From: Epiperipatus broadwayi
Taxonomy: Eukaryota; Onychophora; Udeonychophora; Euonychophora; Peripatidae
Length of the DNA: 64,000 bases
Assembly: GCA_028023455.1 (NCBI GenBank)
Contig: JAQFVV010012531.1
Coordinates: forward strand, 2,484,001 to 2,548,000
Direction: 5' to 3'
A program made the position numbers and the translations under genes. Within the stretch, counting starts at the first letter, position 1. Each line of letters opens with the position of its first letter. The notes under the pieces were generated by a model. It made no database searches and was not told the origin of the DNA. It was given only the letters and a program-made list of their open reading frames with translations. Below, piece after piece: positions 32,046-45,739 of this stretch.

Positions 32046-35000
32046 CTGCAAATACAAAATATATTTAAAAAAAATACTCCAAATAACATAACTCTGAAAG
32101 TAAAAAAAACTTCCTGACAAAAAAAAAAAAACTAGTTTTAGTAAATAGTGGTACAATAATTTGCTGTAGTTAACTTTAGTGTGTTGACAGTATGCTGAAT
32201 TATCTACATATACATTAATACTCTACATTTGGAATCCAAGTCAATTTGTTTGAATAGTTATAGAATCTGACTCTGAATTACTTACTACATATTCTAGTAT
32301 TCTCAGATCTTAATTAACTATGAGTATCTTTTTATCCTTTCTAGAAATATTAATAATAACAAATTACAATACACAATTTTTTTACTTTGCATATATAACA
32401 CAATAGCAACTATTCACTCTAATGACATCTACAGCAAACTTAAGTAATATATTGTGTGAGCTAAAGAATCAAGTAATTTGTTGTTATTATATGTATATAT
32501 ATAAATAATGGAAACTTCTTTTAACAATGTCGGTAAATCATATTTAGTATTGCTATCCTGAATATTACTATGAAAGAACAACGTAAAACTAGGTGGCAGC
32601 ACTAGATAAAAAATAATTTGTGTGTTATCATTCTACAAACAGATAAAGAAAAGCTTCATTATTTCAGATAAGATTGTAGAACTAAATAATGTTTTTGAAT
32701 ACTTTGAAAGTGATGATAAAGTAAAAAAAAATTACTTTGAATTGCCATGTTTCAAACATAGTTTTAATATCACATTATTTGTAGGTTGTTCAATTTGATA
32801 TTAAATAGTTTATAAAAAATATTTTACTTGGAATGATTTACAGAAAGTTAAAAACTCCAGATAAAACATTTTTTGAACTACAAAATAATGTGATTATTAT
32901 GATAAATTAAAATAACTATTGCAATTCCGTGGGCACTTGCAATATATAATAAAACAAATAATTCATTAGTAATAATGTTAATGTATTCATCTACAATAGA
33001 AACTGTAATAATATATATGCATGTTGAGTGCATGGGATTTTATTCTGAATTATAGTATATGGATTTGATCATAATTTGATAACATATAGTTTTACTATTT
33101 CTGTAATGGAAAGATATTTTTAATTTGATGTCAAGTTGTAGAAATGATTTTTTATTTTTTTATACTAAAAAGAGCAGAAGGGGCCTGCACTTGGCATAAA
33201 CCTGGGATCTTTAAGAATATACAAAAACTTACCTGCTTTCAAATCTATATAACTATGTAAGCAAATTAGTTTGGGTTTAAAATCTAGGAGTTTTTGAATT
33301 CTAGCTATTAGCTTGAATAATATAAAGAAGTAAAAAGTGACTGCTAGAAGCATACATGTATTAGAGTTTTGAATCAAATCCCTCACTAAGAAGGGCAAAC
33401 CCAGAAATTGATTAGGGCAAGGGAGTATCATAGTGCTACACCATCAAGTATCATTGATTACTTAAGCTTATATTAAATGGCTCTGAAGAAAGCTGCTAAG
33501 GATAAAATGCAATCCTGGATGCATATGTTCTATATGTCATTACATTGTTGTTAGTCTGTAGTTTGTTTTGGTTCAGTTGAGGCAGAAATGCTAATATGTA
33601 TACCTATGATCATCACTAAATGCTTCATGGCAAAGCTTGTGAAGACACTGTAGAATATTGGTTATAATCAAGAACCATCACAGCCAAATTGGAATAATTT
33701 GGTACACAACTCTATGTATATTTTGTAAGGGTCACTGATGATCTGCAAGTGTGGCCAATATCATTCATTAGAGATCACCATTAGATTTATAATCTAGAAT
33801 TTTCTATCTTTCCTTGTAAATAGTAGATTTCTAATGTTATTTACCAACAAACTTCATTTGATTTTTCAGATACTGATAGGAAAGTTCAAGTTTACTGGAA
33901 AAGATATCCCCTTAAAAATTGCTTTAGATTTCTTCAATTATTACTAGTGTCTCTATGTATGTCCCTTGGATCTGGAATAACCTTGAGATTCCTTTGAATT
34001 TCCATAATCAACTGAATGAACATTTTATTATTTTGTTTGCAATAATATCAGATCATATAATTGATAGAATGATAAGTAATGAAACAAACTTCAAGCTAAA
34101 GCAAATATTTATTACAAATCAATTATAATTATAATCAAACATTTAGTATAAAATTACTACTTATGGTTATGTTTTATAATAAGTTTTCCTAATCTAAAAC
34201 ACATGAAATCTATAGAATAAATTACAGTAGAATATCAATAAAATAAATCTAAAATATAATGTGGTATATTCATATACATAAATATAACATTTTTTCTGCT
34301 TGGTTCCACATATTATAACAGACCTTATCTATATATCTATTTGGTTTTATATATCAAAATCAAATTAAGTGTACATTTATAAAATATTATCTCAGAATTA
34401 AATGTTCTAGTCAGTAGATGAACACAACACAGATTCTAATCATGCAAGTCTACACTGATTACCCACAAGATTTTTATCATTTTTTAATCAATATGCATTC
34501 AAGAATGGCACTAGTCCATCATCATCATATACATAAATGCATATATCACCATTTAACTAATTGTGGGAATACTTCAATATATATATAAAACAAGCATACA
34601 AATCACTATTAAATATATGTAACTATGCTTTAGAATGTAAGAACTGGAGAACATGAGTCATTAATATACTACATATATGTTTTAAAAAATATATAGCTGA
34701 CATGTATAATTTTTGTAAATACTTTATGAACTTTCATTTAATTACTTAAATATCTATCAGGCTAAATAAACATACGAGTAAACACAATATTGTAATAAAT
34801 ATAGGTCGATTTTTAAAACTTCTAATTAATAAATTACAGCCTATTCTCACTGCATTAACACAATACATGCTCTCCAAACATTTAGCTTTAATGGACCACC
34901 AAAAAAACTTTCACCCATCAATATTTTTCCATCTTAACAAAATGTTATAAAATATGACTATAATTCATAGATTATGTATACAATTGAAAGATTGATTAAA

Positions 35001-37482
35001 TGTGATGAAACTAATTTTATAAAAATAATCAACAGTTTGATTTACCTCTATGGATTAAACTGGTTTATATTGTTAAATATTTAAACCAAAAAGAAAATAA
35101 AACAATTGCATGTGAGATGTAACTACCGAAATTCATTCATTAAACTTAACATAACAAAAAGAAAAAATAATTTTAATTTACGTCTTTCAAGCAGGTAACT
35201 AAGAAAGAAAGTTCACTTTGAAATCTAAGAAAAGATCATTCTATAAATTCAGAATAACTTTTAAGTAAATAATATAAAATATTATTATATAAGAGTAATA
35301 ATTCTATATATTTATTACAACAATAACACAAAAAAAATCTTTTTCCAGTAAATATTTTTTTGTCCATCTCAATGCCTAACCTTCAATTTACAGTGCATAC
35401 AACATAAATGGAAGCTTCTTTTATATTATTGTCAGCACTGCCCTTTGGATTTTAAGGCCATGGGCACAAATATAAAGTGGACCCTCCCCCCAGTAAATAA
35501 AAAAAGTGAATAAATAAATAAAATCTTTAATTTTTAATACAAGAAAGGAGCATATACAACATTTATGGGAAATTTGGTGTGCTTTATTTCAAAAGTAAGC
35601 TTTAGCTTCATGTACAGGAACTGGAATCAAATGTCAGTCTCTCAGACTATTTTATTAATGCATAAGATATATATTGTGTTGTTGATTAAAATAAGATAGC
35701 TTGGTGAAGGGCCCAACTAGCCCCCAAGGCCCTGAGAATACACCCGGTTAACCACCTTAGAGATGCTACTGATTATTATTATAACAAATATATAGAATTA
35801 TTGCTATTATATAATGATGTTTTATATTATATTATTTACTTAATAATTATATGAAATAACAACATAATGAATACAATTATTTTCCATTTATGATAAAAAT
35901 AACTTTTGTATGATTACTTAGGATTAGCAAAGAGTCCAATATTTCTTATTATTTGGCATTCAGCAGGTTTCCACAGCAATTTGTATTTCCAATTTAAATA
36001 TTCATCTCTTTTCAGAGTTCTGTAACATACAAAATTCATAGTTTCCGGTCAATTATGCAGGATCCTTGATTTTTTCATAGTCATATATAGTTATTTTGTT
36101 AGATAATTGCATTTTGTATAAATTCTGAAAGATTTTTTTAACTGAAGTTAGTTCTATGCCTAGGGCAGATCCCAGGGAAAAACGAACACCACATTTGAAA
36201 GCATCTTGATCACTTAAAACAAATTTATACTTGTATGTAGTAGCTCACTGCCACTTTCTGATGCACAACAAAGACCTTGAAGATGAACAAAAAGAATACT
36301 GATGAATTGATTTGCTTTTATTACTAAGAAAAACTATTGTATTAAATTTCTATTTCTGGAAACTCGTGAAATATGTACCCCCTCCCCCCATATGTAAAGA
36401 AAAATGTAATTATCTTATTAGTTTTTGATAACATAAATTTATAATATAATTTATTCCTGATTTCTAATTTTAATTGCTTTATGTTAAACTTTAATTAAAT
36501 TAAAGACACCCTGTCTAATTTTAGTTCGAAGTTAGCCATTAATTAAAACTTAAAAATAAATCTGTCTCTTCTTTTATCAAAGAATTATTTCTTTTTTAAT
36601 TCTAACAAAAAAACTTTAAACAACTATTTTTTTAAAAGTAAAATTCTTTATTTAAAATGTGTATGTTTATACTTAATAAGTACTCACAAAATATGACTCC
36701 ATTGTAGAAAAGATTATATTGCAACATTTAGCTGACTATTAACCTTTAATTTTAACCAGGCAAAACACTCCATACAATAGTGCCACTGAGGGTAAGCCAG
36801 AGTAATCAATGGATGCCAGAAGGCCTGTACATAAAATGCCTATCTCGTGCCTACTCGTCCAATATCCCTAGACTAGTTTCTGGCTTGTGGCCTTTGTCAG
36901 TGAGGAGCCTTGAATCTGAGAACACTGCACCTAGATTATGAGCAAGCATAAAAAATGGTGATTATGTGATGTTTGGTGGTTTAACTGTTATATATAATAT
37001 TAAACTAGCCTCCGCCTTCCCTGACTACATGAAGTATCCATGGAATAGATATCTATAAATTTCAATAAGCATATACATTTTAATTGTACAATTAATAAAT
37101 ACCCTCCTATACTTCAAATGCATAAGTATAAAAACTGCAAAAAAAAAAAAAAAAAAACTATATTAAAATATGTATGTTGGAAGCATATTCGGTAAAAATT
37201 AATCATAAATTCCTAAAATATAAGATCATTGTGATACAAATAAAAAAATAAAAGGCTAAAAAATTGATGATTTATTATTATTTATATAACATGTCATGAT
37301 ATATATATATAATTTATTAATTAAATGCCTTTTCAAGAATTATATCAAATGGAATAAACTTTAACATAATAAAATGTGATTAATAATCATTCAGTTATTT
37401 AATGAATAAGTACATGCTTTAAAATATAGAAATGACAAATTAAATTTGTATAAGGAATATATAGATAATATATAAGTAATAC
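32046..37482 (-). other. Receptor intron between exons 4 and 5 (5.4 kb)
   Basis: Mostly AT-rich unique-looking sequence. It includes repeat B copy 2 (36759-36984), an A tract near 37139-37157, and a relatively GC-rich patch at about 35430-35760 with several C runs that I cannot assign. The minus frame 33165-33431 has no recognisable domain. Confidence 0.45.
36759..36984 (-). repeat. dispersed repeat family B, copy 2
   Basis: Same family as 30891-31060. It extends further, through GAGCAAGCATAAAAAATGG and GTGATGTTTGGTGGTTTAA, which are also the arm sequences of the foldback at 59128-59274. This copy ties the two repeats into one family and shows its longer form. Confidence 0.75.
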
Positions 37483-37585
37483 CATGCCATCCTTCTTCAC
37501 AGATACATTCTCCTGTATGTGGATTGCATTCTTCAGCATGTTCACAATCACATCTTAAATTGCATGTCAGACCATATTGTAATGC
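37483..37585 (-). CDS. MEGF10/drpr: Receptor exon 4: middle of an EGF-like repeat
   Basis: A 103-nt exon after TTTTTTCCAG (AG at 37586-37587), entering at phase 0 and leaving at phase 1. It encodes fragment residues 154-187, ALQYGLTCNLRCDC then a CNPHTGECICEEGWH end. The donor GTATTA (37477-37482) is the weakest in the gene. The intron starts GTATT and the next exon also starts GTATT, so the exact junction is ambiguous but the mRNA is not. Confidence 0.88.
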
Positions 37586-37999
37586 CTGGAAAAAACAAAT
37601 AATATCACTTTAATGTAAATGAAACAATGACAGCAATTATTTTATTATATATAAATATATTCAAAATATAATAGATCAAAAAATAATTTGAATAATTAGC
37701 ATTTGAATATTTTTAATACAAATCAAAGTATTATTTTTGACTTACTATATATTTTTAGCATAAATTTAAAATAAATAGAAATGAATCTGTGTGATTAATA
37801 ATAAGTTCTGAATGAATAAATCTCTACATTTTTCATCATCAATAGTAATTTTTCCACAATAAAATATAAAATTTTATAAAGGCTTGAATGAATTAATACT
37901 TTGAAATTATTTTTCAGAAAATAAAAATATTATTATGTTATTAATATTTTTCAAAATAAATGAAGAAAAGATAGTCAATAGTTTGAACAAGTAAATAAA

Positions 38000-38180
38000 T
38001 AATCCATTGCAGGGCAATGGCCTTTCCAATACTCCCTCAAAAAAAGAATTACCAGTCCTACCAATCATCAGCAAATAATGATGTGTTTTCCTATCTTTCT
38101 TTTATTCTCTAAGTAAGAAAATATAAATATCTAATCACTGACCAATACTGAATGGTTAGCTGGATGGACTATAGGCAGAC
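38000..38180 (+). repeat. dispersed repeat family A, copy
   Basis: CCATTGCAGGGCAATGGCCT and TTCCAATACTCCCTC near the start, and CACTGACCAATACTGAATGG near the end, match the corresponding modules at 60250-60420 and 60745-60970. Edges are approximate. Confidence 0.4.
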
Positions 38181-38233
38181 TATTTGGAGCCTTTTGGAAA
38201 AAAATTTTCAAAGTTCACATTCAAATCCATATT

Positions 38234-38325
38234 GTAAGCACAATACATGGAGCATTTCTTTTATACCATGAACATCTTATCGTAAGCATAATACATGGGG
38301 CATTTCTTTTATACCATGAACATCT
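38234..38325 (+). repeat. 48-bp tandem duplication (two units)
   Basis: A unit beginning GTAAGCA.AATACATGG and containing CATTTCTTTTATACCATGAA repeats once with period 48 and very few differences, so the duplication is probably recent. Confidence 0.8.
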
Positions 38326-39530
38326 ATTTATTGTTTGTAAATAGTTATGCATTTTAAATTTCAATTTATCAATATTATTTTAATAACAAATTATTTCATG
38401 GCTTAATGTTTATTTATTTAGTTAGGGAACTATTATCTCACATAATTTGAAATATATTTAATTTTTCATTTCATTTGAATTATAATTTTATGAGGAATAT
38501 AATAAAGGCTGTTACTAAAATATCTATTTTTAAACTCTTCTGTCAAAATTCACAATTTATAATTTTACAAATGTTTAAAGTTTTTTTTTACTTTACTTCA
38601 TGATAAGTACATTTTCATTAGTATGTTGTTTTTAATAGTATTAAGTTTATGACAACATACACTTTTTTTCTTTGCATCATGGAAATTGAAGTTATTGTGA
38701 AAACCTCATCTTAAATTTAATATATAAAAATATTGTGCACACATAGTTGCAAGACTGTACAAAAAAAAAAGGAAAATCACAGTTGTTGCATATTTTTTTT
38801 CAATGCTAGGGGATATTTATCCATTCATAATTCAATATCAATTCCTTATATATCTTTTCTGAGCATATCCTTATTAATAGTAATGAGAACAATATTGTTC
38901 ATTATTTTTAAATCAATAAAATATTGTATGACCTTCTCTGTTTTAAGGGCAATTCTTTTCAATCTATTCCAGAGCCATCTACCATATGTTAGAGTAATCT
39001 ATACATTAATTTTTCCAAACTAATTGCTTGCTTATGTCATTTGTTGGTTAAGGCCTTGAATTTGAAGCTGAATTAATACACTTAAATATGAAAATGTTTA
39101 TAATACTTTTATATTATCAAGCTAATAACTTAAAATCCCCCCCCCCCCAAAAAAAAAAAAAAAATTAAGGTTTAAAACCCAAGTCAATTAGTTGCAAAGT
39201 TATATAGATCTGAATAGGATTAATAACTATATATTTTCATGATTTCAATTTTATGGTCACAGATTCATTCATTCTTTAACTTGAATGTTTCATAACAAAA
39301 CATTACATGACTTTCTCTGATTATACTTAACATAAACTTTCAAAAGTGATTCTTTATAATCTACTTCAGAGCCATCTATTATAACACACAAAATCAATAA
39401 ACACTAGAAACTAACGCTTATTAAAGCTACATCACCAGACTAGCTTAAGGGATATGGTTCATTAGTGCTATTGCCTAATATATATTGATAAGATGACTCA
39501 GGTTCTAAATAGATAACAGTAGTAAGTGAA

Positions 39531-39928
39531 GAAAATTAGGTAGTGTTCTGTTCTATCATGTCAGCCACCCAATGACACTATTTCCAGCTAAATTGCTAGA
39601 AATATGCCATTTCTGCAGCCACAGTGAAGCAGATAACCTTCTTTCTACAATAAACACAGAAAGAGTCCATTTACTCAGCTGCTGGCTACCACTGTGGCTT
39701 CTTTCTATGCCTTCATTGGCTGCCGTAGTTGCTTATGTTACGCACTTTATCGTAATGCTGGGTTGTCTATTTTTGCTATAGTATAATTTACTTTTATTTT
39801 CTATTCCAAAAATAAAATCAATAGTTCTATAAAATTGCTGGCCCAGGAATGTTATATCTATGTGGTTTTGTTTTGCATCAGCACCATCAAGCGGCTGACA
39901 TGATAGAACAGAACACTACTGAAAATTA
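39531..39928. mobile_element. hAT-like MITE with 8-bp target duplication
   Basis: The element proper is 39539-39920 (382 bp). Its ends are GGTAGTGTTCTGTTCTATCA and the complement of an almost identical right end, giving TIRs of about 28 bp that run to TGTCAGCC. GAAAATTA occurs directly outside both ends (39531-39538 and 39921-39928): an exact 8-bp duplication, as made by hAT transposases. The interior is less AT-rich. Its open frame at 39572-39781 has no transposase similarity I can see, so it is non-autonomous. Confidence 0.82.
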
Positions 39929-40968
39929 TTTGTGAAAGTCTATATTTAAAATCACATCGTGCAAGAATAATCAATATAGTCTTACAAAAGTATCTGAGCA
40001 ATATAAGCCATTAAAATTATTTCTGATCCATTTTTCCATTATGCCACACACAATATAAAATGACTACTTATTTGTCAAAACTACGTAATCTTTTTTTTTT
40101 TACAATGTTTTATTAATAATTCAAAAACTTTTAAAAATATATTCTTTATGCACATAATATAATGCTTTTATATCCATTCATTTCACTTACAGTTTTGATT
40201 AATCTATAGTCTTCATTAGAGTTGCTGTTTATGTTAATTCAAACATATTTAACAACAGTCTTAATCAAAACTTTAAATAAAATAAAGAAATACTGCATTG
40301 TATTCAAGTACATAAAAAAGGTCTTAGTTTTTGAAATATATACCTTTAATAATATTATCTTGTTTTCTAATATATAAGTAGCATATTCTGCACCCTTTTG
40401 TTTAATTCAAATTCTATTAGTGCATCCCTCATTTCAACTCCATTGTAAAACCATCCACTGCACAAAAACCCAAACAACTCTTCTGAATTAGGTGAACTAG
40501 AGATATTCAAACAAGGTCCATGCTTGCAGTGTCAGTTCAATACATGGCCATTTTAACATTATCATATGACAACTATCCACAAGCATAAAAATGCCTCAAT
40601 TACTTAAGTAAAAAACTACCTATGTAATGAGTTCAAATGATGGATTTATCCAAGTTAAAGCCTATTCTCTATGAATGTGCTCATCTGAAAAATTCAAAAC
40701 TAATAAGTATAACTTTAAAAAACATTCTGCATTTCTTTCTTTCATTAATTTCTTCAGGCATAGCATAAAAAAAATTACAGTTTTTGCAACGGTATTTATA
40801 AAATGTCTCACCTCAGATTTTGTACCCTAATCTCTATGACAATGAAGTCTGATGGTAAATAATATTCAAAATTTTTTTAAATTAAAATCATACAAAATGT
40901 TTTGAATGATATTTATTAGCTAATTTTCATTTTACAAAAAGTAGTATTATAATATTTCGTTAACTTAC

Positions 40969-41132
40969 CGAACACGAATCTTCACAAGATGGTCCCATAT
41001 ATCCTGATGTACAAGAACATTCTCCACTAGTATGAAAACAAGATCCTTTGTTCTTACAAGAACATGGGGTAGAACAATTGCCACCATAGAATCCACTAGG
41101 ACAGGGCATAGAACAAAGAGGGCCATGCCATC
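40969..41132 (-). CDS. MEGF10/drpr: Receptor exon 3: EGF-like repeat and start of the next
   Basis: A 164-nt exon (acceptor ends TTTTTCAG, AG at 41133-41134; donor GTAAGTTA at 40961-40968), entering at phase 1 and leaving at phase 0. It encodes fragment residues 100-153: WHGPLCSMPC, then PSGFYGGNCSTPCSCKNKG, a CSCTSGYMGPSC end, and EDSCS opening the next unit. All eight cysteines are present. No overlapping open frame is long enough to reveal it; it was found by reading the strand. Confidence 0.93.
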
Positions 41133-44100
41133 CTGAAAAATAGATTAAATAAATGAATGTGATAAAAATGTAAAAAGAAATTATTTTTAAGCTTTTTTAA
41201 ATTAAAAATTAAAATTCGAATAAATGACCTCTTCAATCAATGGATACTAAATAATAGTGTCAAACAAATTTACAAATAATATTTAGTTATTAACATTCAT
41301 AAGAGAAGAGGAAGACTTGTTACTGTAGCCATATGGCAGGTTCTGATATTATATAGTTTTGAACCCAAGATACCTTTTACTTACCTAAATACATAGGCCT
41401 AACACTAAATAGTGGTGATAGCAATTATGAATTAATCACAGGTACCCTTGCCCTTTTTAGGCAAAAGTAAATAGTTTGGCATTACAATCTCACATCTATT
41501 TATTACTCATGCCTACATGAATGATTAAATACTATATATATATATGTGCTGCACGCACAGATAATGAAGCTAATATATGTGATTGAAAGCAAATATAAAA
41601 TACTATTTTAGCTAAGCACTTTCGAGAGACTTTTTGCTTTCATATTCATAGCTACTATCTTGTTAGAAGCTGTGTTGTTAGAAAGAAAATTAATGTAAAA
41701 TAATGCAAATTAGTTATAACTGCCATTTTCAGGATAAGGCAAACTAGGCTTCTCTTCAATTGATGGATTTAGGATCATTATATTCTATTTAAGAAGATTA
41801 GTTATACATAGAAATTCATTGTTATTTTGTTTTGATATATTCTTCAAAGGTAATTTCAGATGTGCTTGATATGAAACTCCATCATGACTTCCTAAATATA
41901 ATCATATTGTACCCTGCATACTTTGAAGCAATAAAATTGTGAATTTTAGAACTGAAAGTCCATGAATTGTGATTCAGCTGTCATTTGCAGCGTTTGAACA
42001 ACTCGATGAGCAATAAACTATTTGATTATCAATTAATTGCTCAGAAGGTCATGTTTATGTTTGAGAATTCAAGAAGCAAATAAATCCTAATGGTTTCAAT
42101 CAATTAGCATTTTGTTAATATATATATATCTCAATATAGCACACATCAATGTTATTTCTTTATATACACAATTAAAAACAAAAGAAAAAGGAAATACTGC
42201 ATTTCAGCACCAATGCCTCTTCAGTTGGCCCAAGTCATCATACTCTTTTAAAGAATTTTTTATTTTATCTAATATTTATTATATTAATAACATTTAACAG
42301 CTTTATTTTATTATCAGACATTCATAGACAATTGTTATCTTTAAATTTTCACTATTACGAATATCCATTTTTTTTAAGAATAGAAGATTATTTTTGTGAC
42401 TATGCTCAACTCAAAATTAATTCATTAATTTATCAAAGCTACTCCGGATATCTTCTCTATGCAGTTCATGCTATATACTGTTTTTGTCCAGACCATGATT
42501 TTATCACTGCATTTTTTTTGCAATTTCCAATGTTTGTACATCATTTTTATAACTTCACAAAAACTTCACTTTAAATTATGATCACTCATTTTTTTTTTCT
42601 AACAGCTTATAACACTGAAGTCTTTCAATACATTCATTTTAATTATAAAAGAATTGAAAAATAAGCCACAACACAATATAAATATTGTTGATGTCTACAA
42701 TATAAAATGATAATGAAATATAATAAATAAATTTATCCAGCCATTCTTTTCATTATTGTTTTTAACTATTATAAATTCCATGCAGAATAAATGTTTTTTC
42801 TTCAAGTGTAGATCAGTTTCACTAATCCATCGTTTTTCTTCTTTACCATCAAAATTCTTATCTAGTCATCTCACAGTTTCTCTCTAAGATCTTAATTTAC
42901 TTCTCATCACTTTAATGTTGAGCCACTGTGTAAGCATGAGTAACTAATGTATACCAGAAGACAAGAGCAAACAAATTATTAGATTCATTTTCTGGATATT
43001 GGATAATCTTAATAGGGGAACTATTTACATTATAATCAACTGAAACCATGCAACAGCTAAATATTTTTATCATCTTAAGATTTAACTCAGGAATATTTGC
43101 TTGCCTAATATATATGACTGCTACTAAGTTAATAAGTATATATTTTAATTGATCCTCATTATTCCTGAAAATATATACTTATTAGTTCAATATCAGGTCT
43201 TTGGAATTATTCAGACAATTAATTGCTCTTAGGTCAAAACCTTAGATATTAGAAATTTCTTAGCCTCAATTTCATGATAGGAGTAAAATGCGGCTTTCAA
43301 ATGGTTGTAATGCAACAGTAGTCTCTACTGAAAATGGCTGTTATTATAAACCTAACCAGATGAGCTGTTCAGCTCTAATATCTGGTATTTTTTAATTACG
43401 CATTCTTCATGGATTACATACAAATAGAGTGAAGAGTTGACTATTGTAAGGATATACTTTTATTGGATAAGATATATGAAGTGAATGAATGATATTAATA
43501 GACTTTCAAAAAAGTACTCTACGGTGAACATGGTTTTCATGAAAGAGGCAGACCCCATTTATGTTATAATAATTATTTCCAAGACATTAAGAATGTGAGA
43601 TATCAATAGCTTTCATAGAAAGGATATATCTATAGATGTAATGAAATTGAAAGTTACAGTAAATATGAAGTCTTTAACAAGTAAAGTTAGTTGCAGAAAA
43701 TTTTTAAATAGAATGCAAAATTAAAAACAGACCAATGAAACAGCATACAATATACTGGTATATATTTATACATTTTAGATTTGCAATGTTAATGTAAACT
43801 CTTTTTTAACTTTTTATTATTGTCTACCATTAATTTTTTAAAATTTTCAGCAGTTAAAATGGTCACATCCATTTACAAATGATCCAATGGATTAATTAAT
43901 ACTATCAAAAAGTGCTAGGTAATTGTTCTCATGCATAAAAAAAATATTGGAAAATATTCCAGCAATGTTTGTAATATGATGTCTTCAATAAACAAATAAT
44001 AATAAAATTAAATGACATTTTTTAATTTATTGGTTGAGCAATCAGTGATGTAATGAAAAATTTGGTTTTGAGTAGCAGTTGATTTTTTTCTGATTTAAGT

Positions 44101-45739
44101 TGATAAGAAAGATGAGAAAATAAATGACGCTATAATTATCAGAAGATATTCATTTGGTGAAGTCTTTATTATTAGTAGTTTTTTCAGCTGTACAGAAACA
44201 TCATGAATGAAGAAATCTTATGGATCACGGGAATAACTAATAATGTCAAAGACTATCGATGATTGCTATTGGATAAAGCACAACATTAGTGAAAGGGCTT
44301 CAATTATTGCATCACAATAACAGGAAGTAATGTGGCAATTAATGTCAAAGGCTATTAGTGAACACCAAAGCATGCCATCAAAGGATTCTATTTATTACTT
44401 AAGTTGTGGTTATTGGTGGCATAATTTGCTGTCAAAAAAAGGAATGAATATATAGATTAGATATAGACAACCTGAGACCTTTTATGACTTTTTGTATACC
44501 TTTCTTATTTATGAATATATCAGCATAGTAACTTTTTATTAAAATTTTGTACATTTCTATTTTAATTTTTCACTCCTGCTTTCTTTAAAATTTGTAAGTA
44601 ATTTCCATCTTATTTTCTCTATATGAAATATATGAATTTTCTTTCAAAATAATTTTATTTTACTATATTTTGTACAAAATATGCTTGTAATTTTTTTCCT
44701 TTTTAAAAATGTGATTTGATTTATGAAGAGCTCTATTTTATGAAATTCTGTATTCGATAAAGATTATCTGTGATTGATATAGATAAGATTTCCACTGCTA
44801 TTCTCTTAGCATATAAAAAGCAAATGGATGATCACATTAATGTTTAAATCAAAATATTAACAATAATGTTGAATTATTAGAGTACTCAAATCATTCAATA
44901 CTTTATCACTTAATAAAGGAAAATTTCAATTATTGATAAAAAGAACAAAAGACAGCATTCATTAGCATATTAAAGATCAAAGGTTTCTCTATTATTCCTG
45001 CACAAAACAAGAGTAAAGAAAATATCAAACTCATTAAAAAACCAGAGCTTTTCTTGTTTGTTTTACTATTCAAAATAGTTAAAAATCCATTTACTGCCTA
45101 AAAAAACTTCTAAAGCTTAATTGAAAAGACTCAGCTACATTAAAAATTTTAAGTTGTATTCATATCCAAAACTTTGATCATTGTTATGGTAGGTGAGTGT
45201 GTTAGATACTACAATGTGATGCCATTCATAATTGTATAGATAAGTACATATAAATTATATAAAAGGAAAAAAGTAAAGTACTAATTAGAATTTGGGGGAC
45301 TGTTTGTAAATTTATGAATTGCATGTATATATATTTATAAACATGTTTTTTTATGATACAATTAAGGTACCAAATGGTAATTTAAAATAAGTAACTACAA
45401 GTAATTTTAAAATGATTTATTTCAGACTGAAACATTTACTGCATATTTTGTTGCATTCCACACAAATCAGCTTGTGGTATGGTATACCACTTAAAGCCAT
45501 TATGGGTTAAAATCAAAATTATATATAAATAGATTAGTTATTCAGGAATATACAAGCATAAGAAGTGGCAACATGAGATTTGACTTTGGAATCTTTCTCT
45601 CTCGAATCTGTCACAAAGGGGACTGTACCAAATAGTATCTTATATATATATGTGGGTATTCTCTTTTCATTTGTATTTACTAAACAGATTTTCTTGCTTA
45701 AATAGATGGATACTTTTCCTGGTATATTTTGTAATATGA

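Larger units (their letters stand above)
37586..40968 (-). other. Receptor intron between exons 3 and 4
   Basis: A 3.4-kb intron. It carries a family A repeat (38000-38180), a 48-bp tandem duplication (38234-38325), a C/A homopolymer junction near 39138-39166 and the hAT-like MITE at 39539-39920. The plus frame 38733-39023 is AT-rich noise. Confidence 0.45.

Noticed and set aside
31872-32156. 94-residue minus-strand open frame over a receptor exon
   Set aside because: It reads the exon in the wrong frame; the real frame gives the cysteine pattern and matches neighbouring phases.
39572-39781. 69-residue plus-strand frame
   Set aside because: Lies wholly inside the hAT-like MITE and has no transposase similarity.
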